Source: Sclerotiophoma versabilis
Taxonomy: Eukaryota; Ascomycota; Dothideomycetes; Pleosporales; Didymellaceae
NCBI GenBank assembly: GCA_012274445.1
Contig: JAAROD010000007.1
Span: 434,001-498,000, forward strand
Direction of reading: 5' to 3'
DNA: 64,000 bases
Numbering within the stretch: the stretch's first letter is position 1; each line of letters begins with the position of its first letter. Below the pieces are notes generated by a model. It did not search any database. It had not been told where the DNA came from and saw only the letters and a program-made list of their open reading frames with translations. The translations under genes and the position numbers were made by a program. Below, piece after piece: positions 1-11,183 of the stretch.

Positions 1-1078
1 CTGCAGTAGTGCACCTGATGCCAAGTATACCCTCAAGTCTGCCGTTTACTAGACTGCTCTTGCAGCCATATGCAGAGGGGAGTTACTGATTAAAAAGTTG
101 GTGCGCTACATCCTAGAGTGTTGTGTTGATGCTGATGACCTCAAGCTGGGTGCCCCACCTCCACGCGCGTATCCTGTCTGTTAAAACCAATACAGATAAC
201 GCGCACATTCTCTCCGTATCAAAGCTTTCAAAACAAGCTATCAAAGGCTAGATTCTGGTGTGTGGCGGAGATGTTGGGTGTGTGGAACTGGGGGTGGTAA
301 AATGTTCTCTTCGGTTCAAACTTCCGACTCGAGGGGATCTTATCGTCACCTGTACTAACAACGGCCCCGCTTTGATCGACAGCGAAGGACGAATTTGGGG
401 CTGGTGCATTTGAGACAACACCGATGGAGCTCCGCCATTCCAACTTACAACACTCTGCGTATCTCGCAAAATCGTCGCGTAAATGGTACACGGTGGTGCT
501 CGCGCATTACAGGACTCAAGCGTAAGCGTTGATGGCGTCGGGTCGCGCAGTGTGCTACAAAGAGAGGGGGATCCAGTCTTGGACAGGATAGGTGCAGACG
601 TGATGTGATGGATCTTCCCCGCGTCACAAGATCACAAACCTTGAATCGGCTACGCCAAACTTTGAGAGCTATTCGCTTAGCCAACCGAAGTACGACTTGA
701 GAGGTCCTGTAAGCTTGCTGTGCCCGGAAAGGGCCGTCTTGGTTCAATCGAGCTGCACGCCGCTAGTCTTGGTCATTGTATCATATGAACATGTCGTTAT
801 CCCCAGGTGCTGAGCAATTTCGCATCTTGCTTTTGCTCTTCCAGTATATGTGAGCACAACCACGGGCACAACACGCGGTTGAGGATCTTTGAATTGCTCA
901 CAGCAGTCACCGCAGCACCTGTACATGGGAGTAGCGCATGCCTCTGGGATAATTGCGACTCCTGCTATATGCACGAAGCTCGAAATATCAACTTCGGAAA
1001 TTCACAAATCTGCGTAAATAACCCCGCCTGAAGCACACGACACATACGGCGATAGTTGCGACTCGAGCCTACGTCAAG
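1..1078. other. gap without a recognised gene
   Basis: I see no coding region that I can support. The open frames here are short, overlap each other on both strands and show no domain or splice pattern. The right end is the promoter of the RING-H2 gene that starts at 1079. Confidence 0.5.
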
Positions 1079-1684
1079 ATGTCTGGAGATCCGGATATCG
1101 CACGGAACCCAAACGGTAATACCATTGTCATCGCCATCATAGTACCCGCCTGTTTCGTTGTTCTGCTCATAACGCTACTCATTCTGTAAGGCCCTGTACT
1201 ACCTAACCTTCGATCTGTCACTAACTATTGCGAGAAGACACCGCCACAGAACATATCTCGTACCACGACTCGGTCATGATGTTGAAGCGGCACGGAAAGA
1301 GGAGCGCATGCAAAAGCGGCGAGAGGAGCTTGAGAGCATTATCAAGACTCAACACTTCTATGACTGGCTAGGTACACAGAAAGAAAAGCACCCTGATTCA
1401 CTTCTGGTAACAGATCCAGTCTGGTAAGTGTCTTGGTGTGAGTCTAGGTAGCTATAGACTAACCCTGTCGCAGTGCGATCTGTCTCGAAGAATTCGACAA
1501 AGATGCGCAAATAAGGGGCCTCCGATGCTCGCATGCATTCCACGCCCATTGTCTCGACGAGTGGTTTGCTCGCTACAATGAGTTCTGCCCTCTTTGTCAC
1601 CGAACTATCATACCAGGCAAAAGGCCTATGAGAGCCAAAATGATAGAGCGGCCGCGACCGTTACCTATCGCTTTCATGGTATGA
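1079..1684 (+). CDS. small membrane-anchored RING-H2 protein (probable E3 ubiquitin ligase)
   Basis: Three exons: 1079-1185, 1250-1423 and 1474-1684, giving about 163 residues. Both introns have clean GTAAG donors and CAG acceptors. No single frame is long, so the gene appears only after splicing. The N-terminus carries one hydrophobic helix (about residues 14-36), followed by a charged Lys/Arg/Glu stretch. A C-terminal RING-H2 finger begins CAICLEEF and continues with C-S-H-A-F-H, then C-L-D-E-W and CPLCH, the ATL-like order C3H2C3. Proteins of this layout are membrane-tethered ubiquitin ligases acting at endosome, vacuole or ER membranes; the substrate is unknown. An alternative last intron (GTATGA at 1679 to the AG near 1748) would change only the final residues. 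The family call is firm; the exact C-terminus is not. Confidence 0.8.
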
Positions 1685-3530
1685 GACCTCTGTTCAATGT
1701 TCGTATGTACAACAAGCGACAGAACTGATTCACTAATGCCTATTAGGGACATGTCGTCTGAAACTCCACCTCATGCGTCGCAGACACATACTGTGGCTTG
1801 AATCTGGACCCTTGGCATGGAAGTCCGCGAGAGTCGACAATTCAAGTAGCACCCAAACGAACACTTGAGAGTGGTCTGCCCTAGAGCCCAGAACCGATGG
1901 CCGCCAACAAGCACCCCTCGGAAAAACTTCATGTCTGATCGCGCAACGTAAACTTGAGGCTGTCTATCAGGCCATCACTGACAATGGCGCCATGACATGA
2001 TCATGGAAGCTACCCTCCTACAGAGGTGTCGAGTTGTTGCGGCTTGCCATCATCTATGCTTCCCGGAAAGAGTGGCCCCCAAGCGTTTCTAAGAGGGCAG
2101 CATCCGTAGGCAAGGGGCGTCCAGAGCATCTCTAGACTACTGTTCCGCCAGTCAACATGGCATGCGGAAGCAAGCAAGCGATCACATTGGTGACGACAGT
2201 GACGAAGATGAGTCGCTCACAGTTGGAAGTGGACCTCTGGAAGATCACATTGCCTTGGGCGTCACCGCATTTTGTGGCTCCAGATCATCGTATCGCCGGA
2301 GGCCAAGGTTTTCTATGAAGAAGCCACACGTGCATGCATGCAACCACAGCGTGGAGTCCAGCTCCTCGGTCTTCGTAGTGGGGCATATGGTGCGGGTCGT
2401 CCCGTATGCTCGCATTGACAAGACCCTCCCCAAACTGCACGATCTGCACCACGCTTGGAAGTGCCGCAGTGAGCTGTCGGTGACAGTTGGGCTGATTGAG
2501 ATCCGATACACATTTGGTAGCAGCATATGGAACTCCTTGTATGCATCTGAGAAGTCTCTAAGAGACCCGATAGTGCATAGCTTTCTAATGGGAGACATCC
2601 ACGATCCAATTAACTAAAACTGCTTTTCCCCATGTCTGTCTGTCTGCTCATTTGTTGCGCCCTTTCACAACAGCTGAACTGCAGTTTCCCACTCATCACG
2701 TGGTTTAAAAAGGGGCCGAAAGGTTCCCGCGCGCTTGCGGGAGTTTTATTTAGCTCCGAGCCCAGCCCGACCGTATCCTTACACCTCGATAACACCAAGG
2801 TTAAACATGGCATTACATGCTGTGCTACCGCAAAGTCTGCGAGAAAACGATTGCGCGCCGGCGCTGTCCTCGTCACGATTCCGCGATGATGGCGCAGACT
2901 GCCCCTTCCCGCCACGATGTAGCCTAGTCTCGGAAGGGAAAAGCGGGTCTCCAGCGAAATGTCACGCCACCTTTGGTGGTCTGATATCCTTTCTGGACGG
3001 CCCCAGAACCGTGGGCTTCACAGTCTGCGCTTCATTGCTGCACCGAGATACCCGTTCCAGTAACTGAAAAGTTCTCTTACGTTCAGGTGTTCACTCCAAC
3101 TGCAACAATCCATTCTGCACACCTACGCTCGGAGCCAGTCGGGTGCCTAACACTATACCGCACCCTTTCAACCAGCGCTGTGGAATTTGCCCAGAGTCAC
3201 CAGCAACTGCCCACTTTTGCAATCTTTTGACTTTACTCTGCGTCATAAGCATCGGCTCCTACCGGGTCGACGACAAATAAGTCATACTCTTGTGCTTGAA
3301 GTTGACACTGCTCCCATCAACATCCCGAGCGGACTTTGATAAGTTTTCTAAACAAAGATATCCTAAGGAAGCACCGGGCTTATATTCTCGACCCCAGCTC
3401 TGTCGGGCGTCTACATCCGTATAGCCGCATCATTGGCTTGGCTAGGACACGTTAGCAGGACTCGTGCGTTGGTATCTCCTGATCAACGCGTGAGCTCTCT
3501 CGTGCAACAACCTACCCACCGACCGTCATC
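1685..3530. other. gap, no supported gene; promoter of the bHLH gene at its right end
   Basis: One open frame of 151 codons lies at 2162-2617 (+), but it has no domain I recognise and is overlapped by comparable frames on the other strand. The last few hundred bases before 3531 are likely promoter and 5' leader of the bHLH gene. Confidence 0.45.
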
Positions 3531-4865
3531 ATGGCTCTCAATTGGGACGCATTCCTCAATACTGAGAGTCTGAACATACCGCACGACCAATGGTCCGATC
3601 TTTCAGCACCTACAACAGGCCCTCCGTCTTCTGATATGCCCAAGTCCATCTCCTCGCAGACTTCAGGGTCCACGCCTGAGGACGCCACAGCTTTCGACAC
3701 TCTACTCAACGGCACATCAGCCGACCCTTACTTTGACGACTCTTTGTTCATGTCGAATGACTACTTCCTGAGCGACCTGGAAGTGCTACAGCCTTATGGT
3801 AATATCGTCGCTGGCGGCGGTTCAACGACAGAGTCCTCACCTGAGCCTTCCACCACTGCTGCCAATCTCTCCACTTACCAGACCCCCGCATCCATGTCGA
3901 TAAACTCTAATCAGTCACCCCAGATGGGGTCACTACGAAGGCAATCCATCCAGCGCGCCAACACGTTCCCTAACCCCGCCTATGAGTCCATGTTTCCCAA
4001 CAATCTTGATGCAGGTTTTGTAGAAGACCTGACCTTCCCGAATGGGGTCAAGGAATCACCGGCCCCATCGAGGCCGGCACTCGACAGGACCAAGACTTCA
4101 GTCGATGCCACTAGCAAACGGAGCAAGAACAAGCCAGACATTCTCTCTGCTTGCTGGACATCACCATTGTGCCCCAACCATGACCAGGATGGTCCACCAC
4201 CGAATCCTTCAACATGCGGCGGAGGTTGCGCCCCATTCCTGTTTGCCGATCAAGACAACCTACCCAATATCAACAACCTACTGGCTGAGCCTCAAGAGGT
4301 CACTGCCGAAGACGGCATGGTACAGATTCAACCCCGACCGAAGAAACGATCCGAGAGTGAGACATCAACAGGCGAGTCCACAGGGCGACAAGTTACCCAA
4401 CCTAGCAAGACCGCTACCGAGCTCGTTGCCGAGGCAAAGCAACGCATGAAGACCGAGACCACCGAAGACTCTCCAGTGCAAAATTCGCCGCCTGCTGCTA
4501 CAGAGGAGAAGCCCAAGAACCGCCGTCGACTACCACACAACCAAGTTGAGCGTAAGTACCGCGAGTCACTCAACACTCAGCTCGACTCTCTTCGACGTGT
4601 TGTACCTTCACTCCAACAACATGCTCGAGCATGCGACGGCGCCGACATCGAGGACCTACCAACACCGTCGAAACCCAGCAAGGCCGTCATCCTTGCATCG
4701 GCGACAGCCCACATCAAGCAGCAAGAGAAGGACAAGAAGGCTCTGGCAGACGAGAATGCCCTCTTGCGAGCACGGGTCAAAGCACTACAAGCCCTTGTCA
4801 AGTGTGACGACTGCAGCCTGATGCAGTATGTCATGGACATGAAGATCAACAACCAAGTGAAGTGA
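3531..4865 (+). CDS. bHLH transcription factor of the Tyr-containing (SREBP-like) type
   Basis: A single-exon gene of 444 residues. The N-terminal 200 residues are Ser/Thr/Pro-rich and acidic, as in an activation domain. A Cys-rich patch lies at about 207-235 (C-W-T-S-P-L-C, then C-G-G-G-C). The basic helix-loop-helix starts near residue 330 with HNQVERKYRESLN. The Tyr in the basic region is the residue typical of SREBP-type bHLH proteins, where most others have Arg. The loop is long and the second helix runs into a coiled coil rich in Leu/Lys (about 400-430). No membrane segment follows, so this is not a full-length, protease-activated SREBP; it looks like the soluble fungal relatives linked to development and hyphal growth. 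The start sits in the context CATCATGG. Target genes cannot be read from the sequence. Confidence 0.9.
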   Translation: MALNWDAFLNTESLNIPHDQWSDLSAPTTGPPSSDMPKSISSQTSGSTPEDATAFDTLLNGTSADPYFDDSLFMSNDYFLSDLEVLQPYGNIVAGGGSTTESSPEPSTTAANLSTYQTPASMSINSNQSPQMGSLRRQSIQRANTFPNPAYESMFPNNLDAGFVEDLTFPNGVKESPAPSRPALDRTKTSVDATSKRSKNKPDILSACWTSPLCPNHDQDGPPPNPSTCGGGCAPFLFADQDNLPNINNLLAEPQEVTAEDGMVQIQPRPKKRSESETSTGESTGRQVTQPSKTATELVAEAKQRMKTETTEDSPVQNSPPAATEEKPKNRRRLPHNQVERKYRESLNTQLDSLRRVVPSLQQHARACDGADIEDLPTPSKPSKAVILASATAHIKQQEKDKKALADENALLRARVKALQALVKCDDCSLMQYVMDMKINNQVK

Positions 4866-6001
4866 TCCTCATCACCCTCGTTCCACTCTTCGACATGATG
4901 CTGGCATTCTGTCTAGACACCTTATCACACCTTTCATCCACTCCGACATCAATTCCATGTCTTCATTGGCTTCAGGAGCATCTCGATGGCGTTTAGAAAA
5001 GTAGCATTTCCGGGTTGGTCTGTTTAGACAGCCAGTTAGCTCCCGTTTGATGACATGGCAAGCAGTATTCTTTCGGTCTGTTGGTGTTTCTTTGGACCGA
5101 CTTTTGGCAACCGGGATGTCTCATCAGGAACGCCGACTATTCGGCCCGCAGCACGTTGCTGCACGTAATGATAGGCGTTAGGGGAATGGGTTGCCATGGG
5201 GCACATGCTGAACAATAGCAAGGCGTTACGAACCTGGCTGCGCCGCTTATGTGCGGCTACATCCGGCCATTGCTTTCCCGATGAATAGACAACCAACCAC
5301 TTCAAACGTGGACTTCGAACTTCAAATCTTCATTCTTCTCCACGTGATTCAGGCCTATCTCGAAATCTGTCAGGGGATAAGTACTGGAAGTGGGTCAGGC
5401 GTATCGGTGCGGCAGCGGGTGGAAAAGTTGTTGCAGGTGCTGACTCCACTCCGACTCCACCCGACTCCACCAGAACCCGTTTAAACTCCGCCAAAACTCC
5501 ACTTTTACTCGCATAGCTGCAGATCAGTAACTCACCGCCTCGAAAATTGTTGTGGCAAAATCAGAAAGCAGAAGGTCGAAATGGAGAGTTTGGCAAGATC
5601 GACTGCAGCCATTGTGCCTGGAGAGCTTGAGACAGCGGATCTTTGCAGCGACAAACGGATAATGGAGGACACAATGAAGCGAGACGCGTACAGACTCGAG
5701 ACAGAACATAGAAGTAATGATCAATGCAGATGAGGATCAAGTTTGAAGTAATCGAGTTTGAAGTTTGAAGTGTGATGGATTTGTAGCTTTTCGCTCTTCG
5801 CAAAACAGGTCCCGTAGGTTTGCCCATAAATCTATAACCAATGCGCCAATGTACCCCCAAAAGTGTCCCATAGTCCCAACCAAACCGAGCCCAGCATTAA
5901 AGTTGATATCGTATCGTCCGCCAGTATCAACAAAGTGGCGTTTCCATATAGACGTGAAGAAGGACCAATATAAATATCGCAGATTCTAGACAATGGACAT
6001 T
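4866..6001. other. gap with 3' region of bHLH gene and short repeats
   Basis: No supported gene. The stretch holds a small direct repeat near 5441-5472 (listed separately) and short A/T-rich parts. The open frames here lack domains and splice logic. Confidence 0.45.
5441..5472. repeat. short direct repeat, three copies of about 10 bp
   Basis: The unit GACTCCACYC occurs three times in a row, followed by further loose copies of ACTCC up to about 5500. It lies in non-coding DNA and has no obvious function. Confidence 0.6.
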
Positions 6002-6280
6002 CTAGTTCTTGAACTGGGGCTCATCGGCCTCGACAGCGGGTGTAGGGGGGACAGAGCGGTCTTCCCAGTTGGCCTCTGCAATGTCGTTAGTAACTTGATA
6101 ATAAAATAAATATCAAGGGCAAAACATACGGATGGAGCACTGAACGGTGCCGATGGGCCACTGAGGGCCATCCCAGTTGTCCCAACCCTCCTCGTAGGAT
6201 GTAATGGCGTCGTGCTCTGCCTTGAAGGCAACCTCCTCAGCGGTGAGCTGGATCTTGGGGATGGTGGTTTGGGCAGACAT
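6002..6280 (-). CDS. 74-residue conserved-looking small protein, function unknown
   Basis: Two exons on the minus strand: 6280-6130 and 6075-6002. The 54-bp intron has a GTATGT donor, a perfect TACTAAC-like branch site and a CAG acceptor, which is strong evidence that this short gene is real. The protein starts MSAQTTIPK, is acidic, and has a central Trp/Gly stretch (GWDNWDGPQWPIGTV) and an acidic tail ending EPQFKN. There is no signal peptide and no membrane segment. I do not recognise the family. The intron splits a Gln codon, and splicing keeps the frame open to a stop at 6002. Confidence 0.7.
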
Positions 6281-7181
6281 TGTGATTGATGTGTGGGTTT
6301 GTGTGGTTGGTTGGTTCGACGTTTGAAGAATTGATGGATGTATTGATGAGTTGACTGATGATTGAAAGAAAGGCTGGGAGCTCTCGGGCTTTTCAATGCT
6401 TCTGCGAAAATCCGAAATTGCGGTCACGATGGTCGAAAAGTCCGTGCTTGTGTACACTAAGGTAAAGATAGTCTCGGTGCTAACGCCGCTACCTCGGGGA
6501 TGGCGAAGCGATACGACTAGCGAGTCAAAAAACAGGCACGAGGTTCGAGAATTGTGGGGAGATTCGCCTTCCAGAACCCACTTCCCTGGTCGCCTCCCTG
6601 GTCGCCTCCGGGTATTCATGTTTTTCCTCCGGATAAAGTTGGCTTGCGTGGCGTTCGAGATCTATCGAATGTGGAGGGCGGAGGTGCTGAGGTGCAGAAC
6701 AAGTTTGATGTTGAGATCGGGAGAGTCCGGCATCGGTCACGCCATTTGGTCTCTTCATCGACAAAACTTCGAGTGCAAAACAATATCACCTGCCAGCTCC
6801 GCCCAGACGTGTCAACTGACACGGTGTAACAACTCCTGACGATGGGCGATCGATTACCGATTGCGGAAGCTACGCATACGCAGTGCGGCGATGCAGTTGC
6901 TGATACTCACACCACCAAGACACTCACGTCGAGGCTCTTGATGCAGGTTGGAATCACCGAAAATCATAAATTGATGGATAACACCGCGGGCAGCGGATGG
7001 TATGTTCAACAGCAGTCATCATCATAACGCAAACCCGACGCATTTTTGACAACCTTTTGACGACTCACTTTCCGCGGATACAGCGCAGAGTCACCCGCTC
7101 AAGACCTTGCATCACCCGTGCATCCCCACAGCATCAATGCACGCGAAAATCGAAACTTGGTCCCCACGGTCAAAACCCACG
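6281..7181. other. intergenic stretch
   Basis: This is the divergent promoter space between the 74-residue gene and the doubtful ORF at 7182. No gene is supported in it. Confidence 0.4.
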
Positions 7182-7628
7182 ATGTCGCTCTTCCCCAACC
7201 TTCTCCACTCTTCCACATACTCCACTCTTTTCGGCGAGCGCAAAGCCACACTATCGACACTTACCACAAAAAAACCTGAGACCGAACATCAACATGCTCA
7301 TCACGTCAATCATCACGAAATTGCGGCGTTCTTGGTTAGCCTCTTAAGCCACATGTTTGCACCAGCCGCGTATCAGCAATGCACATCGTCGACGTCATGC
7401 TGGGCGGCTTCGCATCGTAGCGATTGCTCGTCGAAAGATAGTGATAAGACTGTGGTCATTGTAGACGATGAATTTGTGCTGCTCGAAAACAGGGACGGTC
7501 AGGAACAGGACGGAGGACCAATCTGCCGAGAGGCGACCATCGAAAGTTGGAAAGCTCCAAAGAAAGAGCGAAAGAGGTACGATGACGCGAGGCGATGGAG
7601 CGACTTGCCCTATTTTGGCTGTCCATGA
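7182..7628 (+). CDS. hypothetical protein, doubtful
   Basis: A 148-codon frame starting MSLFPNLLH. The middle is His-rich, followed by a hydrophobic stretch and then an acidic segment (VVIVDDEFVLLEN) and a Lys/Arg-rich tail. No domain is recognised. The composition is plausible for a small fungal protein and the start context is acceptable, but no intron supports it. The frame is open further upstream to 7107, so the start is also uncertain. Confidence 0.35.
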   Translation: MSLFPNLLHSSTYSTLFGERKATLSTLTTKKPETEHQHAHHVNHHEIAAFLVSLLSHMFAPAAYQQCTSSTSCWAASHRSDCSSKDSDKTVVIVDDEFVLLENRDGQEQDGGPICREATIESWKAPKKERKRYDDARRWSDLPYFGCP

Positions 7629-9179
7629 ATGGAAGCACCGGGAGCGCTCTGCCTACGTGTCTATACGAAAGGGATCACGCGAACTCTGAAGGATACGTTG
7701 ACGGAAGTGCGATCGACAATATCGAACCTGTGGAGAGGGAGAGTTCGGCGATGTGTAAGGATCAGACCTCGCATTGTCACAGAGCGTGGAAAGGGAGAGG
7801 TGGGAAGCCTTTGGCGTAGAAAATAACGACTTACGATACCCTAATACGTTGGATTTCATGTCCTTACTTTGAAAAGTGCCAACTTCGCACTTCGTCTCCC
7901 TCACACAACAACATTCGACGTTTTGAGCCGCATTGTGGTACCTGCCGTAAGTAGTGTAGGTGGAGCTTCGGAGCTTCGGGCAGGGATACTCGGCTGTATT
8001 TGTACCTACAGATACCGTGACGACAGATGCAGCTAGAGACAGATCAGCATTGTATTATATACTATGTACATAGTCAGGCTGGATTCGGTGTAATTTGGTG
8101 AGTAGGACCATTCCGCCTCATTCCGAACAGTACCTCTGTTATGCCTTCTCCACCTGCACTACTAATGCCGAGTACCATCATGTGTGTGTGCATCACCGCT
8201 TGACCGTCAGCCTCGGCTTGCAGCTGCCTTGCTTTACTAAATCCCTGTCGATCTCGATAAGCTCTTCCTTCGTGCAACAACGTTCGCTACCGGGCACTGG
8301 AACGCTCTCGACCACGAAGGAACGGCCCGAACGGGAGGCCTAGCATGGTTGAACAGGAAACATAAAAAGTAAGTTGATAAGAATGCTCAAAACAACACAA
8401 GCCATATGCGCCGTGCAAAGGTTGACTTCTAGCATCCGTTCCAGCGGGGTTTGGACGATCGTCCAGATGCTGACTTTATTTCTTCTGCACCCTACTCGGG
8501 CAGCCTGTGATGCTTGTCGATACCTCCAGCTGAATGTCCCATATTCGCAGAAACTGCCCTCACCGTCACTGAAATCACTTTTCGTGACATGCCACAGTCT
8601 CCGACCTTCGAGGTTGCGCATGCAAGACGTTAGGGCGTGTTCATACCTTAAATGCAGCTGTTGTAGTACTGCGTCTTGAGAAGATGCAGATCTTACCATG
8701 TATCCTTGCAATCTCTGTGAAGATTGGTCTATAGGGCAGGCGGGCTCTCAAGTCATGTTAAATCGGCCCTAGAGAGTTCAAGAGCACAAGCCCCTCGTCT
8801 GTGATGTTGATTGCAAGTCAGAATACCTGGGTATCTGACGTCTCCATGAGCAATTGCGGTAGGCCATCAGGAGATATTCGTGCCGTCACCTCAAAGAGGC
8901 GTTGCTGAGAGATAGGACTAAACGTTCAAACATGCAGGTCAAATATGTCCAGCCAATGCGCGTTGATGGAAGAAATTTCAATGATGAATATAGCAACCGA
9001 GAAGATGTTGTTCCCACCGCTGACCGCCCACGTGTCGTTCTGCCATGTCACCATTCTTGGGAGCAGAGTGTCACTACCCGACTCTCATTGGTCGGAGATA
9101 CGTGCAGCTTGAGGAAAATAAATCACTGAAAAGGCAAGGATCCGACAGTATCAGATCCACATCGCAACCATCGAAAACA
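7629..9179. other. gap; promoter of the ACR3 gene at its right end
   Basis: I see no supported gene. The part just before 9180 is open in frame with the ACR3 gene back to an ATG at 9045, so an N-terminal extension of 45 residues is possible. Confidence 0.4.
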
Positions 9180-10459
9180 ATGAATACACTCGAAGAAGGC
9201 GTAATGGCGCACGAAAAACAGCATCGCCTTAGCAATGGAGATCTCGATGTCGAGAAGGGGAGGGGTAATGAGCTAGGCCCTGAGCCCATGGGTACGTCTT
9301 ACGACGACGTGAAAGCGAAGTTTCTAGGTGCGGACTGACAAGCAACAGGTCTCTATAAAAAGAACGAGGACCTACCCCCGCTGAGAGGACTGTCGTTTCT
9401 GGATCGATTCCTGGTGCTATGGATCCTCATTGCCATGGGTGTTGGCATTGCCATTGGCAACACGGTCGATTCTGCTGGGCCTGCGCTGCAGAAAGGCGAG
9501 TTTGTGGGTGTTAGTATACCAATTGGTACGTTTTCGAAGTTCAAATGTTTGGATTGTTACTGACTTGGGCTATAACAGCCATTGGTCTGCTGGTCATGAT
9601 GTACCCTATATTGTGCAAAGTCCGATACGAAACCCTACATCTCCTGCTCTCGCATAAAGCACTCTGGATACAAATCGGCGTCTCCTTCGTTTTGAACTGG
9701 ATCATCGCGCCACTTTTTATGGTCGGTCTAGCATGGGCGTTTCTTCCCGACCGTCAAGACTTAAGAGAAGGGTTAATTTTTGTTGGTATTGCACGCTGCA
9801 TCGCCATGGTGCTTATCTGGACCGACTTGGCGAAAGGAGACGGAGACTACTGCGCGGTACTTGTGGCCTTCAATTCGATACTTCAGATCGTTCTCTTCGC
9901 ACCACTGGCGATCTTCTACATACAGATCGTCAGTCATGGCGCAAAGACCAAAGTCTCGTACGAGAAGGTCGCGCAAAGTGTCGGTGTGTTCTTGGGGATA
10001 CCACTCGGTGCCGCAGTCCTTACGCGACTGATATTAAGAGCTATAATTGGAGAGGAGAGATACCAGCGACGCTTCCTCCGATATATTGGACCTTTCTCTT
10101 TGATTGGCCTCTTGTATACGATCATCGTCTTGTTCGCCAGCCAGGGCGCTCATGTTGTCAGGCAGATTACGGATGTCCTACGAGTATGCGCACCATTACT
10201 GCTGTACTTCCTTGTCCTCTTCTCGGCCACGGTTTGGTTTTGCTATAAGATGGGTTTCGAGTACAAGATTAGCTGCGTCCAAGGGTTCACAGCTGCCAGC
10301 AACAACTTCGAGCTTGCCATTGCCGTGGTAGTTGCGGTATACGGCGCCTCAAGTGGACAGGCCTTAGCAAGCACTGTCGGTCCACTGATCGAAGTCCCAG
10401 TACTGGTTGTCCTGGTGTATGTTCTACAATGGCTAAGGAAGCGATGGCAGTGGGCCTAA
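9180..10459 (+). CDS. ACR3-type arsenite efflux permease
   Basis: Three exons: 9180-9291, 9349-9525 and 9579-10459, giving about 389 residues. ACR3 proteins export arsenite (and in some cases antimonite) across the plasma membrane by H+ antiport. The hydrophilic N-terminus is followed by about ten membrane helices beginning at FLVLWILIAMG. The signature GIARCIAMVLIW carries the Cys that is essential in ACR3, and the following segment includes LAKGDGDYCAVLVAFNS. The late helix VQGFTAASNNFELAIAV is also typical of the family. Both introns have GTACGT donors, and the second would be missed if the frame starting at 9545 were taken as a gene. The ATG at 9180 has the context ACAATGA; an in-frame ATG at 9045 is the alternative. 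No arsenate reductase or regulator gene is visible nearby. Confidence 0.93.
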
Positions 10460-10739
10460 GAAGTCGCGCTTGGTCTCTACCGACCGATACAGTTAGCAAC
10501 TCATCAAATGATAGCAGCGAAGCGAGTGTTTGTAACTGTATCGCGAATGTCACCTACCAAGTACTTGGATCCTAATTTCCATTATTCTGTGAGGCCCAAG
10601 TGCCGCCAAGTCTGTGCACGGTCCGTTCTGTCTCGCTCGTGTGCGTCAACTGACTTTCACATCCGAACATGATCTGCCATGCCCTCGCTTTCAACTTATC
10701 TTCAGCATCTTATTATTACCCCTAAATACAAAACTCTGC

Positions 10740-10751
10740 AAAAAAAAAAAA
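10740..10751 (+). repeat. poly-A run of 12 just before the phosphotransferase relic
   Basis: Twelve A residues lie directly upstream of the ATG at 10765. It may be a leader tract or chance. Confidence 0.7.
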
Positions 10752-10764
10752 GTCTATTCGAACG

Positions 10765-11049
10765 ATGTCTGCATGCCCTGATCGTGATGACGAACATTAC
10801 TACCGTTACGCCAGTGGACGCTGGTTACGGATTGAGGACTCTCAGCTTCGCGAGCGCTGTAAACGTTTCAACATGTCTGAGCTAGAGAAAATCGCGGCTA
10901 AAACTATGGGCGCGCAGACTTGCGTGTCTATGAGCAAGCTCGCTGAAGGCAGGTTCGATAAGGTCTTTCGGCTTCTCATGAATCATGGTAGTACTGTGGT
11001 TGGAAGATACCGTCATAAGTTGCCTAGAGGCCGGGGCAGGTTTATTTGA
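10765..11049 (+). pseudogene. N-terminal fragment of an aminoglycoside-phosphotransferase-like (APH/kinase fold) protein
   Basis: The 94-codon frame reads like the start of the large fungal APH-family kinases: YYRYASGRWLRIED, then LRERCKRFNMSELEKIAAK, then LAEGRFDKVFRLLMNHG with the beta-strand that precedes the ATP-binding Lys. After TVVGRY the frame drifts into sequence unlike the family and stops at 11047-11049. The catalytic loop and all C-terminal parts, which would need some 300 more residues, are absent: the dehydratase gene begins at 11184 on the other strand. I infer a truncated, dead copy. A short spliced gene cannot be excluded, but I found no exon that restores the family pattern. 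Confidence 0.7.
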
Positions 11050-11183
11050 ATCCCACAGAGCTATGGCTGATATCCAAGACGGTGTGCAGCGAACAACAAG
11101 CGTACAATCCCGCACAGACAGTGAGTAGGTGAATTTACTATAGCTTATGTTACAGAGTATATCTTAATATCATTAAGGTTTAT

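Noticed and set aside
2162..2617. 151-codon open frame on the plus strand
   Set aside because: No domain, no splice support, and frames of similar length overlap it on the minus strand.
9545..9578. ATG at 9545 as the start of the ACR3 gene
   Set aside because: It lies inside the second intron; the first membrane helices are encoded by upstream exons.
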